Source: an uncultured Prevotellaceae bacterium (lineage in GTDB: Bacteria; Bacteroidota; Bacteroidia; Bacteroidales; Bacteroidaceae). Taken from it: 13,333 bases of DNA. Both the position numbers and the translations under genes were made by a program. The stretch is from NCBI GenBank assembly GCA_900315105.1, contig OMXX01000100.1, forward strand, positions 1-13,333. The letters are read 5' to 3'. The notes beneath the pieces were generated by a model. That model had not been told where the DNA came from. It ran no database searches and worked only from the letters and a program-made list of their open reading frames with translations. This document shows, in pieces, positions 1 to 5,562 of the stretch (positions are counted from its first letter, which is position 1; each line of letters starts with the position of its first letter).

Positions 1-44
1 ATCGAGATGCGGTCTTCTTTCTTGTAAAAGGTTCGTTGTTTCAT
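1..44 (-). CDS. 5' fragment of a probable transposase (runs off left end)
   Basis: An ATG at 44-42 opens a frame of 14 codons, MKQRTFYKKEDRIS, that runs off the window. The same frame is present in mirror image at 13290-13333. It lies just after a long hairpin inside the repeated terminus, the position a transposase start would take in an insertion sequence. No catalytic motif is visible in so short a piece. The residues FYKKEDRIS loosely resemble the N-terminus of RNase P protein (RnpA), but a duplicated housekeeping gene at both contig ends is less likely than an IS gene. Confidence 0.45.
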   Translation of the reverse strand, partial: MKQRTFYKKEDRIS

Positions 45-98
45 TTTTTATACTTTAATTGGTTTGAGAAAAGTGTAAACCAATTTCAGTATAAGACA
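1..98 (-). mobile_element. Left contig end: probable IS terminus (98-bp inverted repeat copy)
   Basis: Positions 1-98 are the exact reverse complement of 13236-13333, and identity stops abruptly at position 99. The element-internal side faces the contig end. Within it lies an imperfect hairpin (about 49-93) whose arms contain AATTGGTTT/AAACCAATT, followed outward by an ATG reading frame. The inner edge reads TGTCTTATAC in the outward direction. The two copies have different flanking bases, as expected of two independent insertions. Only the first 98 bases are present, so the family cannot be assigned. The IS reading is an inference from repetition and from the abrupt edge. Confidence 0.65.
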
Positions 99-128
99 GA
101 TTGCCCCCACGTCATCTTTGTACTTGCT

Positions 129-166
129 AAAAAAACACCCGAACCATAATAAGTCCGAGTGCTTTT
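129..166 (-). terminator. Rho-independent terminator of the 770-aa thioredoxin-fold gene
   Basis: On the minus strand GCACTCGGAC (162-153) pairs with GTTCGGGTG (144-136) through G-C, A-U and G-U pairs around an 8-nt loop. A run of seven T follows (135-129). It lies directly after the stop codon at 175-173, and the IS edge is only about 30 bases further on. Confidence 0.85.
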
Positions 167-172
167 GTTTTG

Positions 173-2485
173 CTATTTCTTGCTAAGTTCCTCAATCTTC
201 TTCTTGAAGCCTTCGATGTCACCTGTGTGACTGCGGTCGAGAGACTCCATATTTCCATTCTTGTCGAAGAGGAAATATGATGGGAATCCATCTACCTTTA
301 GATATTTAATTACGGCTTCCTGCTGTTCGGATGGCAGTTGGTAGTGTACGTAGTTTGGCTTTATCAGATTAAGGTCTGCAATGGCACTTTTCCATGCGGA
401 TTCTGGAGAACCATATTCGAAATAAAGATACACAACGTCATAGTCCTTCACAGCATCCTTCAATGTAGGTGATGCCTTAATTGCTTGAACACAAGGCTGA
501 CACCATGTACCCCATACATCCATGTAAATGATTTTGCCCTTGTATGGCTCAATCATCTTCTCAACGATAGCCTTGCCGTCGGTGAGTCCTGCGACATTGG
601 AATTTGGTGCGATGACGCTCTTCACCTTTTCTTCGTTTTGTCTCTGTTGCTCAGCATAGTAGTCTTTGAGTTCGTTGATCTGCTGCTTGAAATCCTCATT
701 CTTTATATCTTTATATAAATAAGAAGACATCTTAGAGAGTGACTTTTCTGTTGTAAGGGCTTCACCAACTAAAGCAGAACGAGCATAGTCGCGCATTATC
801 TGTTCGGTATATAGAGAGTCGATGACACCAGATATGATCTTGTTATCGCTTGGAGCCCATCCGGAATAAGCCTTGGCAATATCTTCTCTGTCCCAGAATG
901 CATATAACTCTTCATGAGGGAGAAATTCCTCAACTTTTTTATATCCAGCTTCATATTCCTCCCTAGTCTTGCATTCTCGTAATTTATTTATCATCTCTGT
1001 CCTTTGCTGCCATTTCTTCAGGAGTTCGTTATCGCTGTCGCTTAACTTGATCAATCCTTTTTGCTCAAAGGAACGGATAAGCTCTGGAGTACGACTGTAC
1101 CTTTCATGAACCTCGGAATTTTCGATCCTACATTTCATTCCTGTGTACTCAAAAAGGACAGGACAAAGTGAGATTGGGAGTGATGGATTGAAGGCAAAAT
1201 ACTTGTCAGACAACTTGTCAGTACCGTTTGCATGTGGTGCTGACACGAAATTGGCGGCAACTCTCACTCGTGCCTCCTGCTCAATGAAGTCGCGATAACG
1301 CTTACTGAGTGTTGGATATTTGGCGATGTTGTCGGCAAGGCGTGTAAGTGTGCTATCGATAGATTTCTCCTTCAAGTCGGCATATACAGTCATCTTCCAC
1401 TCATACTTACATGGGAAAGCCTGAAGCTCATTCTGAAGGCGTGCATCCTCACCCATGAACATGCACTTTGCTGTCTCCCAGTTGTGAACCATGAAGTATT
1501 TCTTGCCAGGCTGGAGGATCATCTTTGCCTCATACACGTTGACCTTGTTTGAAAACTCGTTGAAGATAACGCTCTGAGTGCCCTTGACCTTCACCTTGAT
1601 TGTGAACTTTCCGTCCTTATCGATAGTGGCCTTGTTGTAATCCTCAAGTTCGCCAGTAAACATGTTCTGAACCTTGACAGAGATGCCGAAAGCCTCTTCT
1701 GACTCAGGTATCTCTTTTGGGAAATCCTTTATCCAGCCAGATATTTCTGCCTCTCCACTGGTGTAATCTGTGCTGAAAGCTGTGTTGTCCTCAGTAGGAT
1801 AGGCAGGAACTTCTGCACCGAAGCATTCAAGGTCGAGCTTTTGATTATTGATTTTGAACTGGCGCTTGCCGTTCTTCTCTTTGCCGATGGCGATAGTCAG
1901 TTTCTCGTTGCCATTGGTGAGCACAACCTTCTTGTCACTCTTTTCTTCGTATGAATATACCTTGCTATCGTAAACAGCACCAGACTCATAGAGACCAAGC
2001 ACCCAATCGCCCTTCTCATCACGCCAGTTGGAGTTGAAGAGTGACACTTCCATTGGCTTTACCTGATGGATGTTCCATATCTTAAAGTCGTAATAGCCAT
2101 AGCCGGTATAGGCGTGGAGACGCGTTGTTGGGTTGGTAACAGGTTCGAAATGGAGTGAGTAGTCAAGGATGCCGTGTAAGGGAACCTCATTAGGTTGCCC
2201 CAAAAGGCATTTAGTTTCATTGGCACGTGTTGGATCACCGCTTTTGATGGCATACATCTTGCCGTTCTCGTCCTTGAGTTTCATGCCTTGGAAGCCTACA
2301 CTGCCTCCAGGCCAATTCTGAACGCGCAGGTGAAGGATTGTTTCATCCTGCTTGAATTCCACTTCGACAGGCGTTAGGCTTAATCGATCGTTGTCACAGT
2401 ATGAAGACAGATTAGTCCATACCGTCTGTGCCCAACCACATACGGCGGTTAGAAGTAAACACAATGTAATAATAGCTTGTTTCAT
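173..2485 (-). CDS. Exported TlpA-like thioredoxin-fold protein (770 aa)
   Basis: A large secreted protein with a C-terminal thioredoxin domain, probably a periplasmic or membrane-associated thiol-disulfide oxidoreductase. Residues 1-20 form a signal peptide (MKQAIITLCLLLTAVCGWAQ). Residues about 20-240 are beta-rich and not recognised. Residues about 245-345 resemble the DUF4369-type region found before thioredoxin domains in Bacteroidota, and a mostly helical segment follows. The thioredoxin domain starts near residue 648, with the redox motif WCQPC (Cys662, Cys665; codons near 502-491) and the cis-proline loop GFPSYF (Pro735). Relatives of TlpA/ResA reduce or isomerise cysteines of exported proteins. 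The very long N-terminal part suggests a dedicated substrate or a surface role, but neither can be named. It has its own promoter (2626-2657) and terminator. The start is set by the signal peptide. Confidence 0.85.
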   Translation of the reverse strand: MKQAIITLCLLLTAVCGWAQTVWTNLSSYCDNDRLSLTPVEVEFKQDETILHLRVQNWPGGSVGFQGMKLKDENGKMYAIKSGDPTRANETKCLLGQPNEVPLHGILDYSLHFEPVTNPTTRLHAYTGYGYYDFKIWNIHQVKPMEVSLFNSNWRDEKGDWVLGLYESGAVYDSKVYSYEEKSDKKVVLTNGNEKLTIAIGKEKNGKRQFKINNQKLDLECFGAEVPAYPTEDNTAFSTDYTSGEAEISGWIKDFPKEIPESEEAFGISVKVQNMFTGELEDYNKATIDKDGKFTIKVKVKGTQSVIFNEFSNKVNVYEAKMILQPGKKYFMVHNWETAKCMFMGEDARLQNELQAFPCKYEWKMTVYADLKEKSIDSTLTRLADNIAKYPTLSKRYRDFIEQEARVRVAANFVSAPHANGTDKLSDKYFAFNPSLPISLCPVLFEYTGMKCRIENSEVHERYSRTPELIRSFEQKGLIKLSDSDNELLKKWQQRTEMINKLRECKTREEYEAGYKKVEEFLPHEELYAFWDREDIAKAYSGWAPSDNKIISGVIDSLYTEQIMRDYARSALVGEALTTEKSLSKMSSYLYKDIKNEDFKQQINELKDYYAEQQRQNEEKVKSVIAPNSNVAGLTDGKAIVEKMIEPYKGKIIYMDVWGTWCQPCVQAIKASPTLKDAVKDYDVVYLYFEYGSPESAWKSAIADLNLIKPNYVHYQLPSEQQEAVIKYLKVDGFPSYFLFDKNGNMESLDRSHTGDIEGFKKKIEELSKK

Positions 2486-2782
2486 CTTTGTTTTGTTTAG
2501 ATTTAAATCTTGTTATTTTGTAAATATTTAAGTGTCAAAAAGTTGTCTTGTGATTTGGTCGTGTGGTGAATTTTACAACCTTAGTTTAGCAAATAAAAAC
2601 AAGAAAAACTCTGATATGACAGAGGCAAAGGTAGCAATAAAATTTGAGAAAATCATACTTTTAGGCAATTTTTTTTCAATTATGTAACAATTCCGTTCAC
2701 TCATGAGTGTTTACTTCTGCGGAGGCTCATGTGTTGAAGACGTAATCGCATTTGGTACGACAGGAGAAGAACAATCAAGCTA
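2486..2782. other. Intergenic stretch upstream of the 770-aa gene
   Basis: These 297 bases hold the leader and promoter of the 770-aa gene (2486-2657) and an AT-rich stretch. A perfect 12-bp palindrome, CACTCATGAGTG, lies at 2698-2709 and could be an operator or chance. There is no convincing gene on either strand. No rho-independent terminator is visible after the 92-aa ORF that ends at 2783, so its transcript could run on into the 770-aa gene. Confidence 0.5.
2626..2657 (-). promoter_or_regulatory. Bacteroidota-type promoter for the 770-aa gene
   Basis: On the minus strand a -33-like TATG (2657-2654) is followed by 20 bases and a -7 box TACCTTTG (2633-2626), matching the phylum consensus TTTG-N19-21-TAnnTTTG. 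Transcription would start near 2620, giving a leader of about 130 nt. The core is 29/33 identical to the glycosyltransferase promoter at 11063-11095. Confidence 0.7.
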
Positions 2783-3061
2783 CTAAGAGAACTCGTGTAA
2801 GGGGGGATAATCAGGAACCATCTCGTTTCTTCTGCCTGTATCACCCAATACCCAATTAGCTTGACTATATCTTTTGGCTTTCCCTATTCGGTAATTGAAC
2901 TCAACAAGAGTCCCGTCAGGAATACCAGTAACCTCACCTTCCACAATAATAGGGTCAATGGGAATCCTCTGCCTCTCCTTGATCTTTACACCTTCAGGTT
3001 GTGCTAAGGCTCCCAGAGACACAGATAAACAAATGAAAAATGTAATAAGACTTTGCCTCAT
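2783..3061 (-). CDS. Small exported protein, possibly a truncated DUF4369-like N-terminus (92 aa)
   Basis: The protein begins with a clear signal peptide (MRQSLITFFICLSVSLGALA, cleavage near AQ). The mature part of about 70 residues contains EGEVTGIPDGTLVEF, which resembles the first strands of the DUF4369 domain (a pattern like G.V..lpDGt.v.L) found at the N-terminus of TlpA-like proteins of this phylum. The ORF stops long before a thioredoxin domain could appear. A G6 tract (2801-2806; C6 in the coding strand) lies just before the end. Shifting frame there gives either an early stop or a further 33 or so residues that do not look like protein. It may therefore be a decayed N-terminal fragment of a relative of the neighbouring 770-aa gene, or a genuine small secreted protein. 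No strong promoter is seen. Confidence 0.5.
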   Translation of the reverse strand: MRQSLITFFICLSVSLGALAQPEGVKIKERQRIPIDPIIVEGEVTGIPDGTLVEFNYRIGKAKRYSQANWVLGDTGRRNEMVPDYPPLHEFS

Positions 3062-3177
3062 TTATTTCAAGTTTTGGTTTTATGCGCCTACTCTTTGTTT
3101 CAGATTTTCGGCAATCTCCGTTTACTCGGCATATTCGATAGTAATCAGATAGACCTTTGGATGTCCACTATAGCGAG

Positions 3178-3199
3178 CGGACTTACAACGGACTTACCC
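3178..3199. repeat. 11-bp tandem direct repeat
   Basis: CGGACTTACAA (3178-3188) is followed immediately by CGGACTTACCC (3189-3199): two copies of CGGACTTAC at an 11-bp spacing, close to one helical turn. Paired half-sites on one DNA face are typical of response-regulator operators. It lies about 117 bp upstream of the 92-aa ORF. A regulatory role is only inferred. Confidence 0.4.
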
Positions 3200-3402
3200 T
3201 TAACCTTTATTATATGGGGATAAAGTATAGGTTTATATGCCTTTATTTAAATAGACGCAAAACTTGAAAAATAGATTTAAATTTTTGGCATTTTTTTATA
3301 TGATGAAAAAAATAATAGCTTCATGCGCGTAGGTATTCTATATTGGACTTGCACAAGTGTTAAGCTCGTGGCCTTTTATGCCTCCGCTGATCATTCGCTA
3401 TG

Positions 3403-3457
3403 CCTTCGCTCTTCCTTCGCTTCAGGAACTATAGGATCATAGGAGGAAGAGCGAAGG
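3403..3457. repeat. 14-bp perfect inverted repeat within purine-rich repeats
   Basis: CCTTCGCTCTTCCT (3403-3416) is the exact reverse complement of AGGAAGAGCGAAGG (3444-3457), with a 27-base loop. Outside the stem, TATG/CATA and TGATC/GATCA can extend the pairing with bulges. The right side also carries degenerate direct copies of GGATCATAGGAGGA (3434-3447, 3456-3469), and a short T-run follows at about 3489. It may be an interspersed repeat or a terminator of unknown parent. Confidence 0.5.
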
Positions 3458-3568
3458 ATCATAGGAGGATCAAGGGAGGAAGAAGGGATTTTTATTCTGG
3501 CCGTCTTTTGCAATTTTTCAGATGTTGATAATATTGTTTTTATGGTATGAAAAAATATCAGGAAAATG

Positions 3569-3600
3569 TTTGCAAGATTCAAATTAAAATTATATCTTTG
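3569..3600 (+). promoter_or_regulatory. Promoter for tRNA-Pro (and probably the nuclease)
   Basis: TTTG (3569-3572), exactly 20 bases, then TATCTTTG (3593-3600) is a full match to the Bacteroidota sigma-ABfr consensus. Transcription would start near 3607, so the heptad repeat at 3619-3716 would form a leader of about 120 nt ahead of the tRNA. Confidence 0.75.
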
Positions 3601-3618
3601 CACTCAGATTTTTGTTAA

Positions 3619-3716
3619 GGCAAAAGGCAAAAGTCAAAAGGCAAAGGTTGAATGACCTTAGACCTTAGTCCTTTAGCCTTTTGCTGACAAATAGTAAATA
3701 GTAAATAGCTAAATAG
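3619..3716 (+). repeat. Heptad repeat element, copy A (tRNA leader)
   Basis: The sequence divides into an unbroken series of 7-bp units: GGCAAAA, GGCAAAA, GTCAAAA, GGCAAAG, GTTGAAT, GACCTTA, GACCTTA, GTCCTTT, AGCCTTT, TGCTGAC, AAATAGT, AAATAGT, AAATAGC, TAAATAG. The first arm (AAAA-rich) is the approximate inverse of the CCTTT-rich arm, so the RNA can fold into a long imperfect hairpin. An AAATAGT tail follows and runs almost to the tRNA. Copies B (4755-4831) and C (7081-7202) share this architecture. Confidence 0.8.
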
Positions 3717-3726
3717 TAAATATCAT

Positions 3727-3800
3727 CGGGGTGTGGCGCAGTTGGTTAGCGTACGCGTCTGGGGGGCGTGTGGTCGGCAGTTCGAGTCTGCTCACCCCGA
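3727..3800 (+). tRNA. tRNA-Pro (anticodon GGG)
   Basis: A full cloverleaf can be drawn. The acceptor stem is CGGGGTG (3727-3733) with CACCCCG (3793-3799) and discriminator A3800. The D arm is GCGC-AGTTGGTTA-GCGT. The anticodon stem is CGCGT/GCGTG with loop CTGGGGG, giving anticodon GGG (reads CCC and CCU proline codons). The T arm is GGCAG-TTCGAGT-CTGCT. CCA is not encoded and must be added after processing. Promoter and heptad leader lie upstream, and the nuclease start codon is three bases downstream. Confidence 0.95.
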
Positions 3801-3803
3801 CTT

Positions 3804-4766
3804 ATGAGAAGAAGAAACAAAAGGTTGGGCTTCGGCTTTGTGAATTGTTCACTTGCCCTTGCGTTGGTGGTTGCCACTCTCGTGGTGACTCAGACAAGTG
3901 CCTTGCAGTATCTCAAGGGAATGCTCGCTGAGCCCCCCCTTGCCCCCGAGGGGGGAAAGAAGATGGCGGCTGCAATGGCAATTCCTGGAAATGCAAGGGT
4001 TGGTGACATGAGACCTTTGGTTACTCTCAAGAATGCTGTGAGAGGCAGGAAGAATGGCCAGCTGCTTATGAAGACGGGTTATGTGACGTATTTCAACTAT
4101 GAAAGAAATAACCCTGACTGGGTGGCGTGGGAGCTTACTTCGGCAGAGGCTTATGGCAGGCTTGACCGCAATGGCTATGAATTTGTTCCTGATAATGCTT
4201 TGCCACGGGCAAATCGTGTTGCCTTCTATGACTATAAGGGCACGAAATATGACAGAGGGCACATGTGTCCGGCAGGTGATATGAAATGGAGCGCGGCTGC
4301 TATGCGCGACTGCTTCTATATGTCGAATGTATGTCCGCAGGTTCGTGAACTCAACCATGTTTCTTGGGAGCGCCTTGAGTCGGCTTGCAGACGTTGGGCA
4401 AAGAAGATGGGCAGTATTTATATAGTATGCGGTCCTGTGTATTGGAAGAAAGTGCCTGAGTATATTGGTGTTGATCATCGTGTGGCTGTTCCTGACGGAT
4501 TCTTCAAGGTGGTGTTATGCCTTCAGAAAGGCAAGGAGAAGGGAATAGCCTTCTACTATGACAATACGGATGTCAGCCAGTCGATGAGAAAGGCTGTGAG
4601 GAGCATCGACCAGATTGAGAAGATGACGAGGCTCGACTTCTTCAGCGAATTGCCTGATGGTATTGAGAACAGGTTAGAGTCGATGAGGAATCTGGATGAT
4701 TTTGAGAAGGAACCTGACAGGTATCATCGCAGGGATGCATCGGTAAATGCAAGAGGCAGAAGATAA
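3804..4766 (+). CDS. DNA/RNA non-specific endonuclease, NUC1/EndoG family, exported or membrane-anchored (320 aa)
   Basis: A beta-beta-alpha metal nuclease of the NUC1 (NucA/EndoG) family, which cuts single- and double-stranded DNA and RNA. Residues 1-7 are basic (MRRRNKR) and about 14-30 hydrophobic, giving a signal anchor or uncleaved signal peptide, so it should act outside the cytoplasm. The catalytic motif DRGH is at 150-153 (general base His153). The metal-binding Asn is in QVRELN (Asn184), followed by the family pattern W..LE (Trp188, Glu192). The frame is open further upstream to an ATG at 3768, but that lies inside the tRNA, so 3804 is chosen: it leaves the signal intact and only 3 nt after the tRNA. 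The segment EPPLAPEGGK (43-52) comes from a C/G-run repeat. The last codons lie in heptad repeat copy B. Roles in nutrient scavenging or DNA degradation are inferred. Confidence 0.9.
   Translation: MRRRNKRLGFGFVNCSLALALVVATLVVTQTSALQYLKGMLAEPPLAPEGGKKMAAAMAIPGNARVGDMRPLVTLKNAVRGRKNGQLLMKTGYVTYFNYERNNPDWVAWELTSAEAYGRLDRNGYEFVPDNALPRANRVAFYDYKGTKYDRGHMCPAGDMKWSAAAMRDCFYMSNVCPQVRELNHVSWERLESACRRWAKKMGSIYIVCGPVYWKKVPEYIGVDHRVAVPDGFFKVVLCLQKGKEKGIAFYYDNTDVSQSMRKAVRSIDQIEKMTRLDFFSELPDGIENRLESMRNLDDFEKEPDRYHRRDASVNARGRR
3933..3955. repeat. C-run/G-run palindrome inside the nuclease gene
   Basis: Six or more C (to 3939), TTG-type spacer, five C, GA, then six G (3950-3955) can fold as alternative hairpins, the two C runs competing for one G run. 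It encodes PPLAPEGG between the membrane anchor and the nuclease domain, so it is tolerated as a linker. A related arrangement of C-run, G-run and GATG occurs in the leader at 4893-4912. Confidence 0.55.
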
Positions 4767-4831
4767 GAGGCAAAAGTCGAAAGGCAAAAGTCAAAAGTCA
4801 AAGGTCTTTAGCCATCAGCCATTAGCCTAAA
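4755..4831 (+). repeat. Heptad repeat element, copy B (nuclease 3' end)
   Basis: Unbroken 7-bp units: GGCAGAA, GATAAGA, GGCAAAA, GTCGAAA, GGCAAAA, GTCAAAA, GTCAAAG, GTCTTTA, GCCATCA, GCCATTA, GCCTAAA. The units GTCTTTA, GCCATTA and GCCTAAA are identical to those of copy C. The first two units lie in the coding end of the nuclease (stop TAA 4764-4766). No U-run follows, so it is not a standard terminator. Confidence 0.75.
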
Positions 4832-4859
4832 AAATATTAATCTATATAATTAAAACCAA

Positions 4860-4942
4860 GACTCTGGCAATCCGTTCTGCGCCAGTCTCCTGCCCCTTTA
4901 TGGGGAAGGATGTCCGCAGGACAGAAAGGGGTCCTATCTACT
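4860..4942 (+). promoter_or_regulatory. Structured leader ahead of the NfeD-like gene
   Basis: Several hairpins can form before the start codon: TGGC/GCCA extended by GAC/GTC (4860-4887), CCCC/GGGG (4893-4896/4902-4905), and TGTCC-GCA-GGACA (4911-4923). The GGAC at 4919-4922 can pair instead with GTCC at 4931-4934, and the G run at 4928-4931 could replace the first GGGG, so the folds exclude each other. No consensus promoter was found between the nuclease and this leader. It could be an RNA switch, an interspersed GC-rich repeat, or both. Confidence 0.4.
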
Positions 4943-5536
4943 ATGAATGATTTATTAACATGGTTTCAAGGGCTTGAGCCCGCTGCGCAGGTTTTCTGGG
5001 GCTGCGCTATTGTTTCGTCCACTATATTCTTGGTGCAGGCTATCCTTACGATGATAGGCATGGATCATGATATGGACTTTGAGGTTGGCGACTTTGACGG
5101 TGACACTATGGACACGGGTGGGGCTGTAAGTCTGTTCTCTATCCGTTCGCTCGTGAATTTCTTCGTGGGATTCGGTTGGGCAGGTGTCAGTTTCTACAAC
5201 GATATAAGCAGTAAGGCTCTGCTTTACATCGTGGCTATCTGTGTGGGTTGTCTGTTCTCCTATGCTACTGTCTTCCTTATCAGGAAGATGAAGAAACTGG
5301 AGCATAACGGAGCATATAAGATTGCCGATTGTGTTGGCAAGTCTTGTGATGTATATCTCCGCATTCCTGCTGCTGGCGAGGGTAGGGGCAAGGTACAGAT
5401 AAGCTTGAACGGAAGCATCCACGAGTTTGATGCCGTAAGCACAGGTGAGGCTATCGCTACAGGTAAAAGAGTTAAGGTGGTGGCTGTGGAAGGAAATGTG
5501 CTGAAGGTGGCAATTTCTGAAGAAACAAATAATTAA
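4943..5536 (+). CDS. NfeD-like membrane protein, flotillin partner (197 aa)
   Basis: A short membrane protein of the NfeD/YuaF type, which accompanies flotillins and probably helps build or anchor flotillin microdomains. Three hydrophobic segments are visible (about 17-38, 63-84 and 92-113), followed by a cytoplasmic C-terminal region (about 125-190) with the alternating strands of an NfeD OB-fold (GKVQISLNG, then GKRVKVVAVEGNVLKVA). Between the first two segments lies an acidic loop, DHDMDFEVGDFDGDTMD (41-57), as is common in this family. There is no ClpP-like protease domain, so it is the short NfeD form. The frame is open to an ATG at 4910, but the extra MSAGQKGVLST is encoded by the structured GC-rich leader, so MNDLLTW at 4943 is preferred. 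The flotillin gene follows after 26 bases and they should share a transcript. Confidence 0.8.
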   Translation: MNDLLTWFQGLEPAAQVFWGCAIVSSTIFLVQAILTMIGMDHDMDFEVGDFDGDTMDTGGAVSLFSIRSLVNFFVGFGWAGVSFYNDISSKALLYIVAICVGCLFSYATVFLIRKMKKLEHNGAYKIADCVGKSCDVYLRIPAAGEGRGKVQISLNGSIHEFDAVSTGEAIATGKRVKVVAVEGNVLKVAISEETNN

Positions 5537-5562
5537 TAATATAAGGAAAAACTAAACAAAAA

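Larger units (their letters stand above)
3062..3568. other. 500-base intergenic region with short repeats and no convincing gene
   Basis: The region is AT-rich in 3200-3330 and purine/pyrimidine-biased in 3370-3490. It contains an 11-bp tandem repeat (3178-3199), a 14-bp inverted repeat (3403-3416/3444-3457) and a tiny frame at about 3301 (MMKKIIASCA then stop). That frame looks like the start of a lipoprotein signal but ends after ten codons. A minus-strand ORF at 3391-3603 is made largely from the purine-rich repeat (SSSLDPPMILRSSSYDP) and is probably not a gene. A short minus-strand stretch near 3130-3170 reads SGHPKVYLITIEYAE before a stop and could be the relic of a lost gene. Confidence 0.4.

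Noticed and set aside
1..44. RNase P protein (rnpA) reading of the terminal ORF fragment
   Set aside because: FYKKEDRIS resembles RnpA weakly, but the same fragment at both ends with an abrupt 98-bp boundary fits an insertion sequence better.
2698..2709. 12-bp palindrome CACTCATGAGTG as an operator
   Set aside because: It is a single short palindrome about 65 bases upstream of the -7 box with no second copy, too little to call.
3391..3603. 70-aa minus-strand ORF
   Set aside because: Its C-terminal half is translated purine-rich repeat, and it runs against the tRNA promoter.
3768..3803. Nuclease start at the upstream ATG 3768
   Set aside because: The extra 12 codons lie inside the tRNA-Pro gene (anticodon arm to 3' end). 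The start at 3804 keeps a proper basic-hydrophobic signal.
3849..4478. 209-aa minus-strand ORF opposite the nuclease
   Set aside because: The plus strand encodes a complete NUC1 nuclease with catalytic residues. The antisense frame has no recognisable features.
4910..4942. NfeD-like protein start at ATG 4910 (MSAGQKGVLST extension)
   Set aside because: The extension is encoded by a GC-rich structured leader and is not membrane-protein-like. MNDLLTW at 4943 gives a normal N-terminus.
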